The notes beneath the pieces are model-generated. The model searched no databases and was not told where the DNA came from. It saw only the letters and a list, made by a program, of their open reading frames with translations. Below are positions 6,630-14,705 of a stretch of 22,272 nucleotides of DNA, piece after piece (position 1 is the first letter of the stretch; the number at the start of each line of letters is the position of its first letter). A program made the position numbers and the translations under genes. Location of the stretch: the NCBI GenBank assembly GCA_037190665.1, contig JBBCJT010000170.1, positions 1-22,272 of the forward strand. Direction: 5' to 3'. The DNA is from JBBCJT01 sp037190665. GTDB lineage: Bacteria > Pseudomonadota > Alphaproteobacteria > Acetobacterales > Acetobacteraceae.

Positions 6630-7763
6630 GTGACCGTTTCCGACCAGCAGGCTTCCTTCGCGCCCGAAAGCCGGGCGACCCCGGCGGAACTCGCGATCGT
6701 CGTGCCGACCTATCGGGAGGCCGCGAACCTCGACGAACTGTTCCGCCGCATCGCCGCCGCCCTGCCGGACGTGGCGTGGGAAGTGGTGGTCGTGGACGAC
6801 GACTCGCCCGACGGCACGGCCACGCTCGCGCGCCGCATCGCGGCGGAAGACCCGCGCATCCGCGTCATCCGCCGGGTCGGGCGGCGCGGCCTGTCCACCG
6901 CCTGCGTCGAGGGCGCGCTCGCCACCGCCGCGCCCTTCGTCGCGGTGATGGATGCCGACCTGCAGCACGATGCGACGCGGCTGGGCCCGATGCTGTCGCG
7001 GCTGCGGCAGGGCGACGTGGATATCGTCGTCGCCACCCGTTACGCGGATGGCGGCAGCGTCGGCGACTGGGGCGCGGGGCGGCAGGCGGTCAGCCGCTGG
7101 GCCGGGCGGCTGTCGCGGCTGATGCTGCGCGCCGACCTGTCCGACCCGATGAGCGGGTTCTTCATGGCCCGGCGCGCGGTGTTCGACGACAACGCCGCCC
7201 GGCTGTCCGGTCGCGGCTTCAAGATCCTGCTCGACCTGTTCGCTTCCGCCGAAACACCGCTGCGCTTCGCGGAGATCCCCTACCGCTTCGGCCTGCGCCA
7301 GCATGGCGAGAGCAAGCTCGACCGCCGCGTCGCGCTCGATTTCCTCGCGCTGCTGTTCGACAAGACCATCGGCCGCTTCGTACCGCTGCGCTTCGTGCTG
7401 TTCGCCGCCGTGGGCGGGTCCGGCATCGTGGTCCACATGCTGGTGCTGTGGCTGTTCGTGCGCGCGGTGCCGATCGGCTTCGGCCCGGCGATGATCACCG
7501 CGACACTCGCCGCCATGGTCAGCAACTTCGTGCTCAACAACGCCGTCACCTGGTCCGATGCGCGGCTGCGCGGCGCGGCGTGGTGGCGCGGGCTGGCCGC
7601 GTTCTGCCTGCTCTGCGGCATCGGCGCGATGGCCAATATCGGCGTCGCCACCGCGCTCGTCGCGCAGCACGAACGCTGGTGGCTGGCGGGCGCGGCGGGC
7701 GCGCTGATCGGCGTGGTGTGGAACTACGCGATGGCGACCACCTTCGTCTGGCGCACGCGATGA
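6630..7763 (+). CDS. Polyprenyl-phosphate glycosyltransferase (GT2, DPM1-like) with C-terminal GtrA domain
   Basis: 377 aa. The GTG start at 6630 is preceded by AGGAAGG; the open frame upstream has no site and is probably not used. The N-terminal half is a GT2 domain of dolichol-phosphate-mannose-synthase type: VVPTYREAANLDEL (24-37), VVVVDDDSPDGT (52-63), MDADLQHDATRLGPML (107-122) and LSDPMSGFFMARR (170-182). The C-terminal part (about 252-377) is a four-helix GtrA-like membrane domain beginning PLRFVLFAAVGGSG. Such proteins transfer a sugar from a nucleotide donor to undecaprenyl phosphate, and GtrA domains are thought to help move the lipid-linked sugar across the membrane. The stop overlaps the following GT-C gene as ATGA. 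The sugar cannot be read from sequence. Confidence 0.92.
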   Translation: MTVSDQQASFAPESRATPAELAIVVPTYREAANLDELFRRIAAALPDVAWEVVVVDDDSPDGTATLARRIAAEDPRIRVIRRVGRRGLSTACVEGALATAAPFVAVMDADLQHDATRLGPMLSRLRQGDVDIVVATRYADGGSVGDWGAGRQAVSRWAGRLSRLMLRADLSDPMSGFFMARRAVFDDNAARLSGRGFKILLDLFASAETPLRFAEIPYRFGLRQHGESKLDRRVALDFLALLFDKTIGRFVPLRFVLFAAVGGSGIVVHMLVLWLFVRAVPIGFGPAMITATLAAMVSNFVLNNAVTWSDARLRGAAWWRGLAAFCLLCGIGAMANIGVATALVAQHERWWLAGAAGALIGVVWNYAMATTFVWRTR

Positions 7764-9193
7764 GGCGCCTTGCCGCGCTGCCCGGCTGGATCGCGGCACT
7801 CGGCTTCCTCGCGCTCGCGCTCGCGACCGTCTGGGTGCGCACCTTCCCCGCCGCCTGGGCACCGATCAGCCAGGTCTACAACGAGGGCTGGAACGCCTAT
7901 CACGCCGTCGCGGCCGTGACCGGCGGCGTGCTGTATCCGCCGCCCGAGAGCTTCGTCTTCAACAACTACCCGCCGCTGTCCTTCTACCTCGTCGGCTGGG
8001 CGGGCGAGCTTGCCGGCAACCCGCTGACCGCCGGGCGCATCCTCGCCTCCGCCGGGCTGGTGGCCTCCGCGCTGTTCATCGGCATCGCCGCGTTCCGCCT
8101 CGGCGCGGGCGCGCTGGGCGGGGTCGCCGCGGCGGCGACGGCGGGGGTGCTCTCCGCCGCGCTCTACATCGGCTACGTCGGCATGAACGACCCGCAATGG
8201 CTCGGCCACGCGCTGATGTCGGCGGGGCTCGCCGTGTTCGTCGCACGGCGGCCGGGACGGGGCAGCGACGCGCTGGCCGCCGTGCTGATGGTCGCGGCGG
8301 GGATGGTGAAGCACAACCTGCTGCCGGTGCCGCTGGCCGCGACGCTGTGGCTGCTGCTGGAGGACCGTGCGCGGCTGCTGCGCTGGATCGCGTTCGCCGC
8401 CCTCGCCGTGCTGGTGGCGCTGGCGGCCACATACGCGCTGCACGGCGCGGCCGCCTTCGCCAGCATCCTCGCGCATGAGCGCGTGACGGTGCTGCATCGC
8501 GCCGTGGAATTCGGCCGGCTGATCTTCGCGCCGCTGCTGCCGCTTGCCTGGGTCGCCTGCGCGGTGGCGTGGATGGCCGCCACGCAGCCCGCCGCGCGGC
8601 TCGCGCTGCTCTACCTGCTGATCGCCGCCGCGACCGGGCTGGGGTCGCTGACCGGCGAGGGCGTGTGGTGGAACGCGGCCTTCGACACGGTGCTGGCCCT
8701 GTCGCTCGCGGGCGGGCTCGCGGTGGGCTGGATCGGCCGGCTGCCGGCGACGGCGGCGGCGCGCGGGGCCGCGGCCTCGCTCGCGGTGCTGGCGCTGCTG
8801 CTGCCCTTCGCGCGCACGGCCGAGGGCGGCATCTGGGCCGCGATCCAGTACCGCCGCGACCTGCCGGCCCGCGCCGCGCAGGAGGGGGCGCTGGTGCGCG
8901 CCATCGCCGCCGTGCCCGGCCCGGTCTCCTGCGACGAACTGCCCGCCTGCTTCTGGGCCGGCAAGCCGTTCCTGCTCGACCCGTTCAACGCCGAACAGCG
9001 CGCCAAGCGCCTGCCGGAGGCGCGGGCCGCGCTGGGCCGGATGATGGAGCAGGGCGCGTTCGGCGCGTTGCAGCTCAACGCCGACGGCAAGGGCACGCTG
9101 TCGCGACTGGTCGATCTCGCCGCGCCGGACCTGCCGCAGCACTGGCAGGCGCAGCCGATGCCGGGCGGCGGCAAGGTGCTGGAGCGGCCATAG
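7760..9193 (+). CDS. GT-C-type membrane glycosyltransferase (GT39/ArnT-like)
   Basis: 477 aa, highly hydrophobic, about ten or more membrane helices. After the first helix the periplasmic loop has SQVYNEGWNAYHA with Glu42, at the place where GT-C enzymes keep their acidic catalytic residue, then FVFNNYPPLSFYLVGW (67-80), similar to the YPP motif of ArnT/PMT-like enzymes. The C-terminal part (about 370-477) is a soluble periplasmic domain with CDELPACFW and DPFNAEQRAKRL. These enzymes take sugars from polyprenyl phosphate on the periplasmic face. Start overlap with the GT2-GtrA gene indicates a supplier and user pair. Acceptor (lipid, protein or polysaccharide) is unknown. Confidence 0.87.
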   Translation: MRRLAALPGWIAALGFLALALATVWVRTFPAAWAPISQVYNEGWNAYHAVAAVTGGVLYPPPESFVFNNYPPLSFYLVGWAGELAGNPLTAGRILASAGLVASALFIGIAAFRLGAGALGGVAAAATAGVLSAALYIGYVGMNDPQWLGHALMSAGLAVFVARRPGRGSDALAAVLMVAAGMVKHNLLPVPLAATLWLLLEDRARLLRWIAFAALAVLVALAATYALHGAAAFASILAHERVTVLHRAVEFGRLIFAPLLPLAWVACAVAWMAATQPAARLALLYLLIAAATGLGSLTGEGVWWNAAFDTVLALSLAGGLAVGWIGRLPATAAARGAAASLAVLALLLPFARTAEGGIWAAIQYRRDLPARAAQEGALVRAIAAVPGPVSCDELPACFWAGKPFLLDPFNAEQRAKRLPEARAALGRMMEQGAFGALQLNADGKGTLSRLVDLAAPDLPQHWQAQPMPGGGKVLERP

Positions 9194-9200
9194 GACACGA

Positions 9201-9420
9201 GAGGGGCGTTGCCCCTCCCGGACCCTCCCCACCAGGGGGCACGGCCCCCTGGACCCGCGATTCCTTCAGGAGGGCCTTCGGCCAAATCCCCTGCCTGCCC
9301 CCTCCCTTCTCAGGGAGGGGGCAGGCAGGGGACCTGCTCAAAGCCTTCCTGAAGAAATCGAGGTCCAGGAGCCCGTGGCTCCTGGTCGGGGGAGTCTGAG
9401 GGGGACGACGTCCCCCTCAG
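9201..9420. repeat. Compound mirror-symmetric palindrome of about 220 bp between convergent genes
   Basis: Seven inverted segments are arranged symmetrically. Hairpin A is GAGGGGC-GTT-GCCCCTC (9201-9217); hairpin B is CCAGGGGGC-ACG-GCCCCCTGG (9232-9252); arm C is 9258-9278; the centre is a perfect 19-bp stem (9288-9306 with 9313-9331) and a 6-nt loop. Then come arm C' (9340-9360, 18 of 21 bases complementary to C), hairpin B' (9365-9385, 9-bp stem) and hairpin A' (9396-9420, 11-bp stem). The whole is one imperfect inverted repeat with arms of about 105 bp, each arm carrying its own hairpins. It fills the gap between convergent genes, and A' contains the aldolase stop codon, so it probably terminates both units. 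Confidence 0.9.
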
Positions 9421-10178
9421 GTCTTGTAGTCCGGCTCCTCCCGATCCAGCAGGCGCCGCCACGCATCGAGGTGCATGCGCGCGTCGTACCGGTCGCCCCA
9501 CGGTCCGTTGTAGCGGCGGCGGTACTTGTCCGGCAGCGTGCGCAGCTTCGCGCCGGTGGACAGCGCGGTGATCTGGTACATCGCCGTGCGTTCGGTGATG
9601 AACAGTTCGTCGAACGCGTCATGCACGGTGGGACCGACGACGGACACGCCGTGATTGCCCATCACCATGATGGACTTCTCGCCCAGCAGCCGCGCGATGC
9701 GGTCGCCTTCCTCGTTGTCATGGACCGGCTCGTAGCCTTCCACGTCGTAGACGATGCGGTCGTTCAGCGCGAGGTTGTTGTGGTGCGACAGCGCAAGCTC
9801 GCCGCCCTCCATCAGCGACAGCGCCGTCAGGTACTGCGGATGCACGTGCATCACGCAGGCCGCCCGCGGGTTCTGCAGATGGATGCGCGCGTGGATGTGG
9901 AACGCGACCTTGCGCAGCTCGCCCCTGCCGCGCAGCACCGTGCCGTCGAGATCGCAGACGATCAGCGAGGACGCGGTCAGCTCCTGGAACAGGTAGCCGC
10001 GCGGATTGATGATGAAGAGCGGGTCCTTGCCCGGCAGCATCAGCGAGTTGTGGTTGCCGATCTGCTCGTTCCATCCCAGCCGCGCCGACACGCGGAACAC
10101 CGCGGCCATGTCGCAGCGCAGGCGCCACTCCTCCTCCTCGGCATTCGTGTCGGTCAGATTCTTGACGATCGCGCTCAT
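9417..10178 (-). CDS. Class II aldolase/adducin family protein
   Basis: 253 aa, one domain. The family (fuculose/ribulose-phosphate aldolases and relatives) uses a zinc ion to cleave or rearrange sugar-like and hydroxy-acid substrates. Putative zinc ligands are in VMHVHPQYLTAL (His111, His113) and GNHGV (His176); GNHNSLMLPG (41-50) matches the conserved N-terminal substrate loop. The open frame continues upstream, but the ATG at 10178 is preceded by GGAGG and overlaps the stop of the deacylase gene, so this start is well supported. Coupling to a DoeB-like deacylase and proximity to an ABC importer suggest catabolism of an imported compound; the specific substrate is unknown. The stop codon lies inside a strong hairpin. 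Confidence 0.92.
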   Translation of the reverse strand: MSAIVKNLTDTNAEEEEWRLRCDMAAVFRVSARLGWNEQIGNHNSLMLPGKDPLFIINPRGYLFQELTASSLIVCDLDGTVLRGRGELRKVAFHIHARIHLQNPRAACVMHVHPQYLTALSLMEGGELALSHHNNLALNDRIVYDVEGYEPVHDNEEGDRIARLLGEKSIMVMGNHGVSVVGPTVHDAFDELFITERTAMYQITALSTGAKLRTLPDKYRRRYNGPWGDRYDARMHLDAWRRLLDREEPDYKT

Positions 10179-11188
10179 GACAGGTCCTCCGGTCGCAGGT
10201 CGCGGGCAAGCACGCAGACGGGTTCGCCTTCGCCAACGCGGGCGGCGGCGCGGCAGCACCACAGCATGCCGTCGGCGGCGTAGTGCAGGATGGTGGGCGG
10301 CGCGGACGGGTCCTCGATACGGTGCAGCCGCCCCGCGACCTCTCCCGCCCGCACCACCGCGCCCAACGCATGCGCGTGCTCGAAGATGCCGGCATGCGGT
10401 GCGAAGACGTAGAAGCTCATGTCCGGCGTGGTCATCCGCCGTGAGCGTTCGGGTGGCGGCGTCACGTCCAGCTCGGCCACCTCCAGATGCACCAGCAGCG
10501 CGCGGACGCCGCGCGCGGTGATGGCGAGGTTCGTGGCCGGCAGCCGCCGTCCGCCGCCGAGTTCCGAGGACAGCGCCGGGATGCCCCGCGCCTCCGCCGC
10601 CGCGAGCAGCGTCGGGCCGGCATTCACCTCGCGCAGCAGCAGCGAGACGGGCGCGCCGAACGCATCGGCCATGGCGAGCGTGCGCGACATGTAGACGGGA
10701 TCGGGCAGCACATGGCCGACCGCGCTGGGCACGATGTCCATGCCCAGCCCGCCGGAATGCAGATCCATCTGCGCGTCGCAGCGCGGCAGCAGCGCGGTGT
10801 CGATCCAGTGCGCGAGCACGGGCGAGAAAGTGCCGCGCGGATCGCCGGGAAAGCAGCGGTTGAAGTCGCGATCGTCCAGCGGGGTCTTGCGCACGCCCGC
10901 GCGCGCCGCCGGCATGTTCATCGCCGGCATCAGGATCACCCGGCCCGAGACGCGGGCGGGGTCCAGCTCCTTCGCCAGGTCGAGCAGCGCGACCTGCCCC
11001 TCGTACTCGTCGCCGTGATTGCCGGCGGTGAGCAGCACGGTCGGCCCGCTGCCATTTGCAATCGAAACCACCGGGACCGGCACGGTATTCCATCCGCATT
11101 CATTGGTGCTGAACGGCACACGGATGCGTCCGAAGGTCCGGCCGGGCGCGTCGAGGTCGATCTCGACGATCACAGGGCTCGCGCTCAT
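10175..11188 (-). CDS. Succinylglutamate desuccinylase/aspartoacylase family amidohydrolase (DoeB/EutE-like)
   Basis: 337 aa. Zinc carboxypeptidase-like fold of the AstE/AspA family: AGNHGDEYEG (55-64) gives zinc ligands His58 and Glu61, MDLHSGG (141-147) gives His144, and SSELGGG (207-213) carries the likely catalytic Glu209. FNRCFPGDP (109-117) supplies the conserved Asn-Arg. The overall layout, including a C-terminal barrel-like part starting FYVFAPHAGIFE, resembles N-acetyl-diaminobutyrate deacetylase (DoeB/EutE) more than classical AstE. No other ectoine-degradation gene is visible, so the true substrate is uncertain; it probably removes an acyl group from an amino acid-like compound. 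The gene is divergent from the ABC importer and translationally coupled to the aldolase. Confidence 0.9.
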   Translation of the reverse strand: MSASPVIVEIDLDAPGRTFGRIRVPFSTNECGWNTVPVPVVSIANGSGPTVLLTAGNHGDEYEGQVALLDLAKELDPARVSGRVILMPAMNMPAARAGVRKTPLDDRDFNRCFPGDPRGTFSPVLAHWIDTALLPRCDAQMDLHSGGLGMDIVPSAVGHVLPDPVYMSRTLAMADAFGAPVSLLLREVNAGPTLLAAAEARGIPALSSELGGGRRLPATNLAITARGVRALLVHLEVAELDVTPPPERSRRMTTPDMSFYVFAPHAGIFEHAHALGAVVRAGEVAGRLHRIEDPSAPPTILHYAADGMLWCCRAAARVGEGEPVCVLARDLRPEDLS

Positions 11189-11264
11189 CGGGGGCGGAGC
11201 CTGCGCCGCGCATCGGCGCTTGCCAAGCGCGCATCACGGCGCGACGCTTGTTTTCATCGCGCGA

Positions 11265-11283
11265 TGTTCCATCGATTGGAACA
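11265..11283. promoter_or_regulatory. Perfect palindromic operator candidate between deacylase and ABC importer
   Basis: TGTTCCATCGATTGGAACA has 7-bp perfect arms around TCGAT. It lies in the 114-bp divergent intergenic region, 20 bp before the binding-protein ATG, in a locally AT-richer patch (CTTGTTTTCATC just upstream). Size and spacing fit a dimeric transcription factor of the GntR, IclR or LacI kind. No regulator gene is present in the window, so the controlling protein is unknown. Confidence 0.6.
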
Positions 11284-11302
11284 CATCAGGGGGACTTACA
11301 CC

Positions 11303-12835
11303 ATGCTCTCTCGTCGCACGCTGCTTTCCGCTTCCGCCGCCGCGATCGCAGCACCCGCGATCGCGCAGACGCGCGGTGGCGAGGTGATCGTCGCGCAGCA
11401 GGCGCAGCCGCCGACGCTCGATACCCAGACCACCACCGCGCAGGCGTCGCGCAACATCACGCTGCACGCGATGGAAACGCTGTTCGCCCGCGACGAGGCC
11501 GGCAATCCCAAGCCCGACCTCGCCGAAGGCGTGGACATCTCCGCCGACGGGCTGACCTATACCTTCACCCTGCGCGGCGGCGTGAAGTTCCATAACGGCG
11601 ATGCGATGACGAGCGCGGATGTGAAAGCCTCGCTCGAACGCTACGGCCGCGTCGGCGGGTCCGCCTTCATCATGCGTCCGGTCGCGGCGATCGAGACGCC
11701 GGATGCGCGCAAGGTGGTGGTGAAGCTGTCCGCGGTCTCGCCCGGCTTCATCGAAGGCGTCAGCAGCCCGCGCGCGCCATGCGCGATCATGCCCGCCGCC
11801 GAATGCGCCAAGCCCGCCGGTCAGGCGCAGCTCATCGGCACCGGCCCGTATCGGTTCGTGGAATACCGCCCCGACAGCCACGTGAAGCTCGCCCGCTTCG
11901 ACGGCTACCAGCCCAACGCCGCCTTCAGCGAGCGCGACGGGTTCGCGGGCCGCAAGACGCCGCTGTTCGACGGCGTGACCTTCCGCTTCGTCCCCGAAGG
12001 CGGCGCACGCACCGCGGGGCTGGAGACGGGCGAGATCCACGTGCTGGAGGCGCTCGCCGTGCCGGCCGCGCAGCGGCTGAAGGACAACCGCGCGGTCCGC
12101 ACCTACGAGATGATGCCCTGGGCGTTCCAGACGCTGATGATGAACAACGCCTGGGGTCCCACCGCCAACGTGGGCGTGCGCCGCGCCATCCAGGCGGCGC
12201 TCGATCTGGAGGAGATCATGGCGATCTCCGCCGACGGATTGTACCGGATGCAACCGGCCTGGCAGCACCCGGGCACGCAGCACTTCCCCGGCACCGCCGG
12301 GCTCGATGCCTACACCAGGCAGGACCAGAACAAGGCCAAGGCACTGCTGCGCGATGCGGGCTACCGCAACGAGGAGGTCATCCTCGTCACCGACAACGCG
12401 TTCAAGAACCACCTCGACGCCGGCACCATCGCGGCCGAGCAGATGCGCGCGGTGGGGATGAACGTGAAGCTGGAGGTGATGGACTGGCCCACCGTCTTCG
12501 CGCGGCGCTCCCGCCCCGACAACTGGAACGTCTGGCCGCTGATGCTCGGCATCGAACCCTACGAAGGCCCCTACGGCGTGGTCGGCTTCTTCGCCGGCGA
12601 GAAGCCGGTGCAGATCAAGCCCGATCCGGTGATCGAGGAAGCACAGGCGAAGCTGACCTCCTCGCTGAAGCTGGAGGACCGCGTCGCGGCGGTGAAGTCT
12701 TTCCAGGATCGCGTCTATGCCGAGGCGATCGGCATCAAGGTCGGCGACGTCGGCATCGTGCAGGCCACGGTGGCGCGCGTGGCGAACTACAAGCCCTATC
12801 GCATTCCGCGGATGTGGGATTGCTGGTTCGCGTGA
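11303..12835 (+). CDS. ABC transporter substrate-binding protein, family 5 (peptide/nickel/opine type)
   Basis: 510 aa. A signal peptide MLSRRTLLSASAAAIAAPAIAQ (1-22) with Arg-Arg-x-Leu-Leu suggests Tat or Sec export, ending AIAQ. The mature part has the SBP_bac_5 pattern: PPTLDTQTTTAQASRNI, then HAMETLFARDEAGNPKPDLAEG, then YTFTLRGGVKFHNGDAMTSADVKASLERY, and GTGPYRFVEYRPDSHVKL. The ATG at 11303 follows a GGGGGA site; the longer open frame upstream lacks a signal peptide. This is the periplasmic receptor of the importer encoded by the next two genes. The class binds peptides, opines, glutathione or similar compounds; specificity cannot be read here, though the divergent acyl hydrolase hints at an acylated amino acid-like ligand. 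Confidence 0.95.
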   Translation: MLSRRTLLSASAAAIAAPAIAQTRGGEVIVAQQAQPPTLDTQTTTAQASRNITLHAMETLFARDEAGNPKPDLAEGVDISADGLTYTFTLRGGVKFHNGDAMTSADVKASLERYGRVGGSAFIMRPVAAIETPDARKVVVKLSAVSPGFIEGVSSPRAPCAIMPAAECAKPAGQAQLIGTGPYRFVEYRPDSHVKLARFDGYQPNAAFSERDGFAGRKTPLFDGVTFRFVPEGGARTAGLETGEIHVLEALAVPAAQRLKDNRAVRTYEMMPWAFQTLMMNNAWGPTANVGVRRAIQAALDLEEIMAISADGLYRMQPAWQHPGTQHFPGTAGLDAYTRQDQNKAKALLRDAGYRNEEVILVTDNAFKNHLDAGTIAAEQMRAVGMNVKLEVMDWPTVFARRSRPDNWNVWPLMLGIEPYEGPYGVVGFFAGEKPVQIKPDPVIEEAQAKLTSSLKLEDRVAAVKSFQDRVYAEAIGIKVGDVGIVQATVARVANYKPYRIPRMWDCWFA

Positions 12836-12858
12836 CCCCCTCCGCGCGCGGCTGAGCC

Positions 12859-13809
12859 GTGGCGCGACTGCTGCTCGCACGGCTGCTGCAGGCCGTGCCC
12901 GTGCTGCTGGTCGTCTCGGTCGTCGCCTTCGGGATCACGTGGATCATCCCGGGGGACATGGCGGCCGAGATGGCCGGGCCCACGGCCACCGCATCCGACC
13001 TCGCGCGGCTGCGCACCGAACTCGGCCTCGATCGCCCGCCGCTGGAACGCTTCCTCGCCTGGTTCGGCGGCGCGCTGACCGGCGATCTCGGCCGCTCCGT
13101 GCTGCTCAACCAGGGCGTGGCGGCCGCGATCCTGGAACGGCTGCCGGTGACGCTGTCGCTCGCGCTGACGGCACTCGTGCTCGCCTGCCTGATCGGCATC
13201 CCGCTCGGGGCGATCGCCGCCGCGCACGCCAATCGCTGGCCGGACCAGGCGGCGATGGGGGCGGCGCTGGTGGGACTCAGCCTGCCGGATTTCTGGCTGG
13301 GCCTGTCGCTGATCTGGGTCTTCGCCGTGCAGTTCGGCTGGCTGCCCACCGGCGGCTTCGTGCCGCTGCACGAGGATCCGGTGGGCTGGCTGCGCTGCAT
13401 GGCGATGCCGGCCGGCGCGCTGGCGCTGACCCAGCTCGGCCCCATCGCGCGCATGACGCGGGCGAGCCTGCTGGAGGTGCTGCGCGGCGATTTCGTCCGC
13501 ACCGCGCGCGCCAAGGGCCTGTCGGAGCGGCGCGTGATCGGGCTGCACGCGCTCGCCGCCTCGCTGGTGCCGATCATCACGATCGCCGGCATCGGCTTCG
13601 GCGTGCTGCTCGGCGGCGCGGTGGTGATCGAACAGGTGTTCAGCCTGCCGGGCGTTGGGCGGCTGATCATCGGCGCGGTGCAGCGGCGGGACTACCCGGT
13701 GATCCAGGGCGGGCTGCTGCTCACCGCCTCGGTCTTCGTGCTGGTGAACCTGCTCGTGGACGTGCTGTACCTGATCGTCGACCCGCGGCTGCGGGAAGGA
13801 TCGAAGTGA
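12859..13809 (+). CDS. ABC transporter permease, DppB/OppB type
   Basis: 316 aa inner-membrane subunit. It starts at GTG 12859, 23 bp after the binding-protein gene. The N-terminal helix (RLLQAVPVLLVVSVVAFGITWIIPGD in parts) followed by LRTELGLDRPPLERF and GDLGRS is characteristic of DppB-type permeases. The EAA loop that contacts the ATPase is DFVRTARAKGLSERRVIGLH (211-230), and VVIEQVFSLPGVGRLI follows. About six helices are predicted. It pairs with the next permease, whose GTG overlaps its stop. Confidence 0.96.
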   Translation: MARLLLARLLQAVPVLLVVSVVAFGITWIIPGDMAAEMAGPTATASDLARLRTELGLDRPPLERFLAWFGGALTGDLGRSVLLNQGVAAAILERLPVTLSLALTALVLACLIGIPLGAIAAAHANRWPDQAAMGAALVGLSLPDFWLGLSLIWVFAVQFGWLPTGGFVPLHEDPVGWLRCMAMPAGALALTQLGPIARMTRASLLEVLRGDFVRTARAKGLSERRVIGLHALAASLVPIITIAGIGFGVLLGGAVVIEQVFSLPGVGRLIIGAVQRRDYPVIQGGLLLTASVFVLVNLLVDVLYLIVDPRLREGSK

Positions 13810-14618
13810 CGCGGTCGCGCGCCTTCTGGATCGGCACGGTGATGCTGCTGCTGGTGGCCGCCGCCGGGCTGCTGGCCGACTGGCTCGCGCCGCACGATCC
13901 GATCCGCAACGCCTTCCGCGCCCGCTTCCGCGCCCCCGACGAGACCTACTGGCTGGGCACCGACCGGTTCGGCCGGGACGTGCTGAGCCGCATCCTGTTC
14001 GGCATCCGGGTCAGCCTGCGCATCGGGCTGATGGTGGTGCTCGCCTCCGGCCTCGTCGGGGCGGCCATCGGCATGGCCGCGGGCTGGTGGCGCAAGGCCG
14101 ATCCCTGGCTCATGCGGGCGATGGACGGGCTGATGGCCTTCCCCGGCGTGCTGCTCGCCATCGCGCTCGCCGCCGCGCTGGGTCCGTCGGAGACCAATGC
14201 CGCGATCGCGCTGTCCGTCGCCTACGCGCCGCGGACGGCGCGGGTGATGCGGGGCGCGGTGCTGGTCACCCGCTCGCAGGACTTCGTACTCGCCGCGCAG
14301 GCGGTGGGGGCGGGCACGCCGCGCATCCTGTTCCGCCACGTGCTGCCGGCCTGCCTCGCGCCGCTGGTGGTGCAGCAGACCTACGTGTTCGCGCTGGCGG
14401 TGCTGGCCGAAGCGGTGCTGTCCTTCATCGGCGTCGGGCCGCCGCCGCCGGCCCCCACGCTGGGCGGGATCATCGCCGAGGGGCGGGACTACCTGGTGGA
14501 GGCGCCCTGGATCGGGCTGTGGCCCGGCCTCGTCATCGCCTGGCTGGTCCTGGGGCTGAACCTGCTGGGGGACGGATTGCGGGACGCGCTCGACCCGCGC
14601 ATGCGTGCGACAGTCTGA
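13806..14618 (+). CDS. ABC transporter permease, DppC/OppC type
   Basis: 270 aa. The GTG at 13806 overlaps the stop of the previous permease (GTGA). After the first helix it has the DppC signature YWLGTDRFGRDVLSRILFG (48-66); the EAA loop is near residues 159-181 (DFVLAAQAVGAGTPRILFRH), and FIGVGPPPPAPTLGG is the usual C-terminal family motif. It forms the transmembrane channel with the DppB-like partner. No ATP-binding subunit follows: the next gene is corA. The importer therefore needs DppD/DppF-like ATPases encoded elsewhere, or the original operon has been cut. Confidence 0.95.
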   Translation: MTRSRAFWIGTVMLLLVAAAGLLADWLAPHDPIRNAFRARFRAPDETYWLGTDRFGRDVLSRILFGIRVSLRIGLMVVLASGLVGAAIGMAAGWWRKADPWLMRAMDGLMAFPGVLLAIALAAALGPSETNAAIALSVAYAPRTARVMRGAVLVTRSQDFVLAAQAVGAGTPRILFRHVLPACLAPLVVQQTYVFALAVLAEAVLSFIGVGPPPPAPTLGGIIAEGRDYLVEAPWIGLWPGLVIAWLVLGLNLLGDGLRDALDPRMRATV

Positions 14619-14705
14619 TGACAGTCCGCCTGCCGCAACATTGCCGTTCCGTCATCCGCGCCTTCGCGTGACTCCGGGCCCGCCCGCGGGCTAAACCCCG
14701 CGCGC

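Noticed and set aside
10487..11302. N-terminal extension of the ABC binding protein
   Set aside because: It runs antisense through the deacylase gene, and the signal peptide begins exactly at the ATG at 11303.
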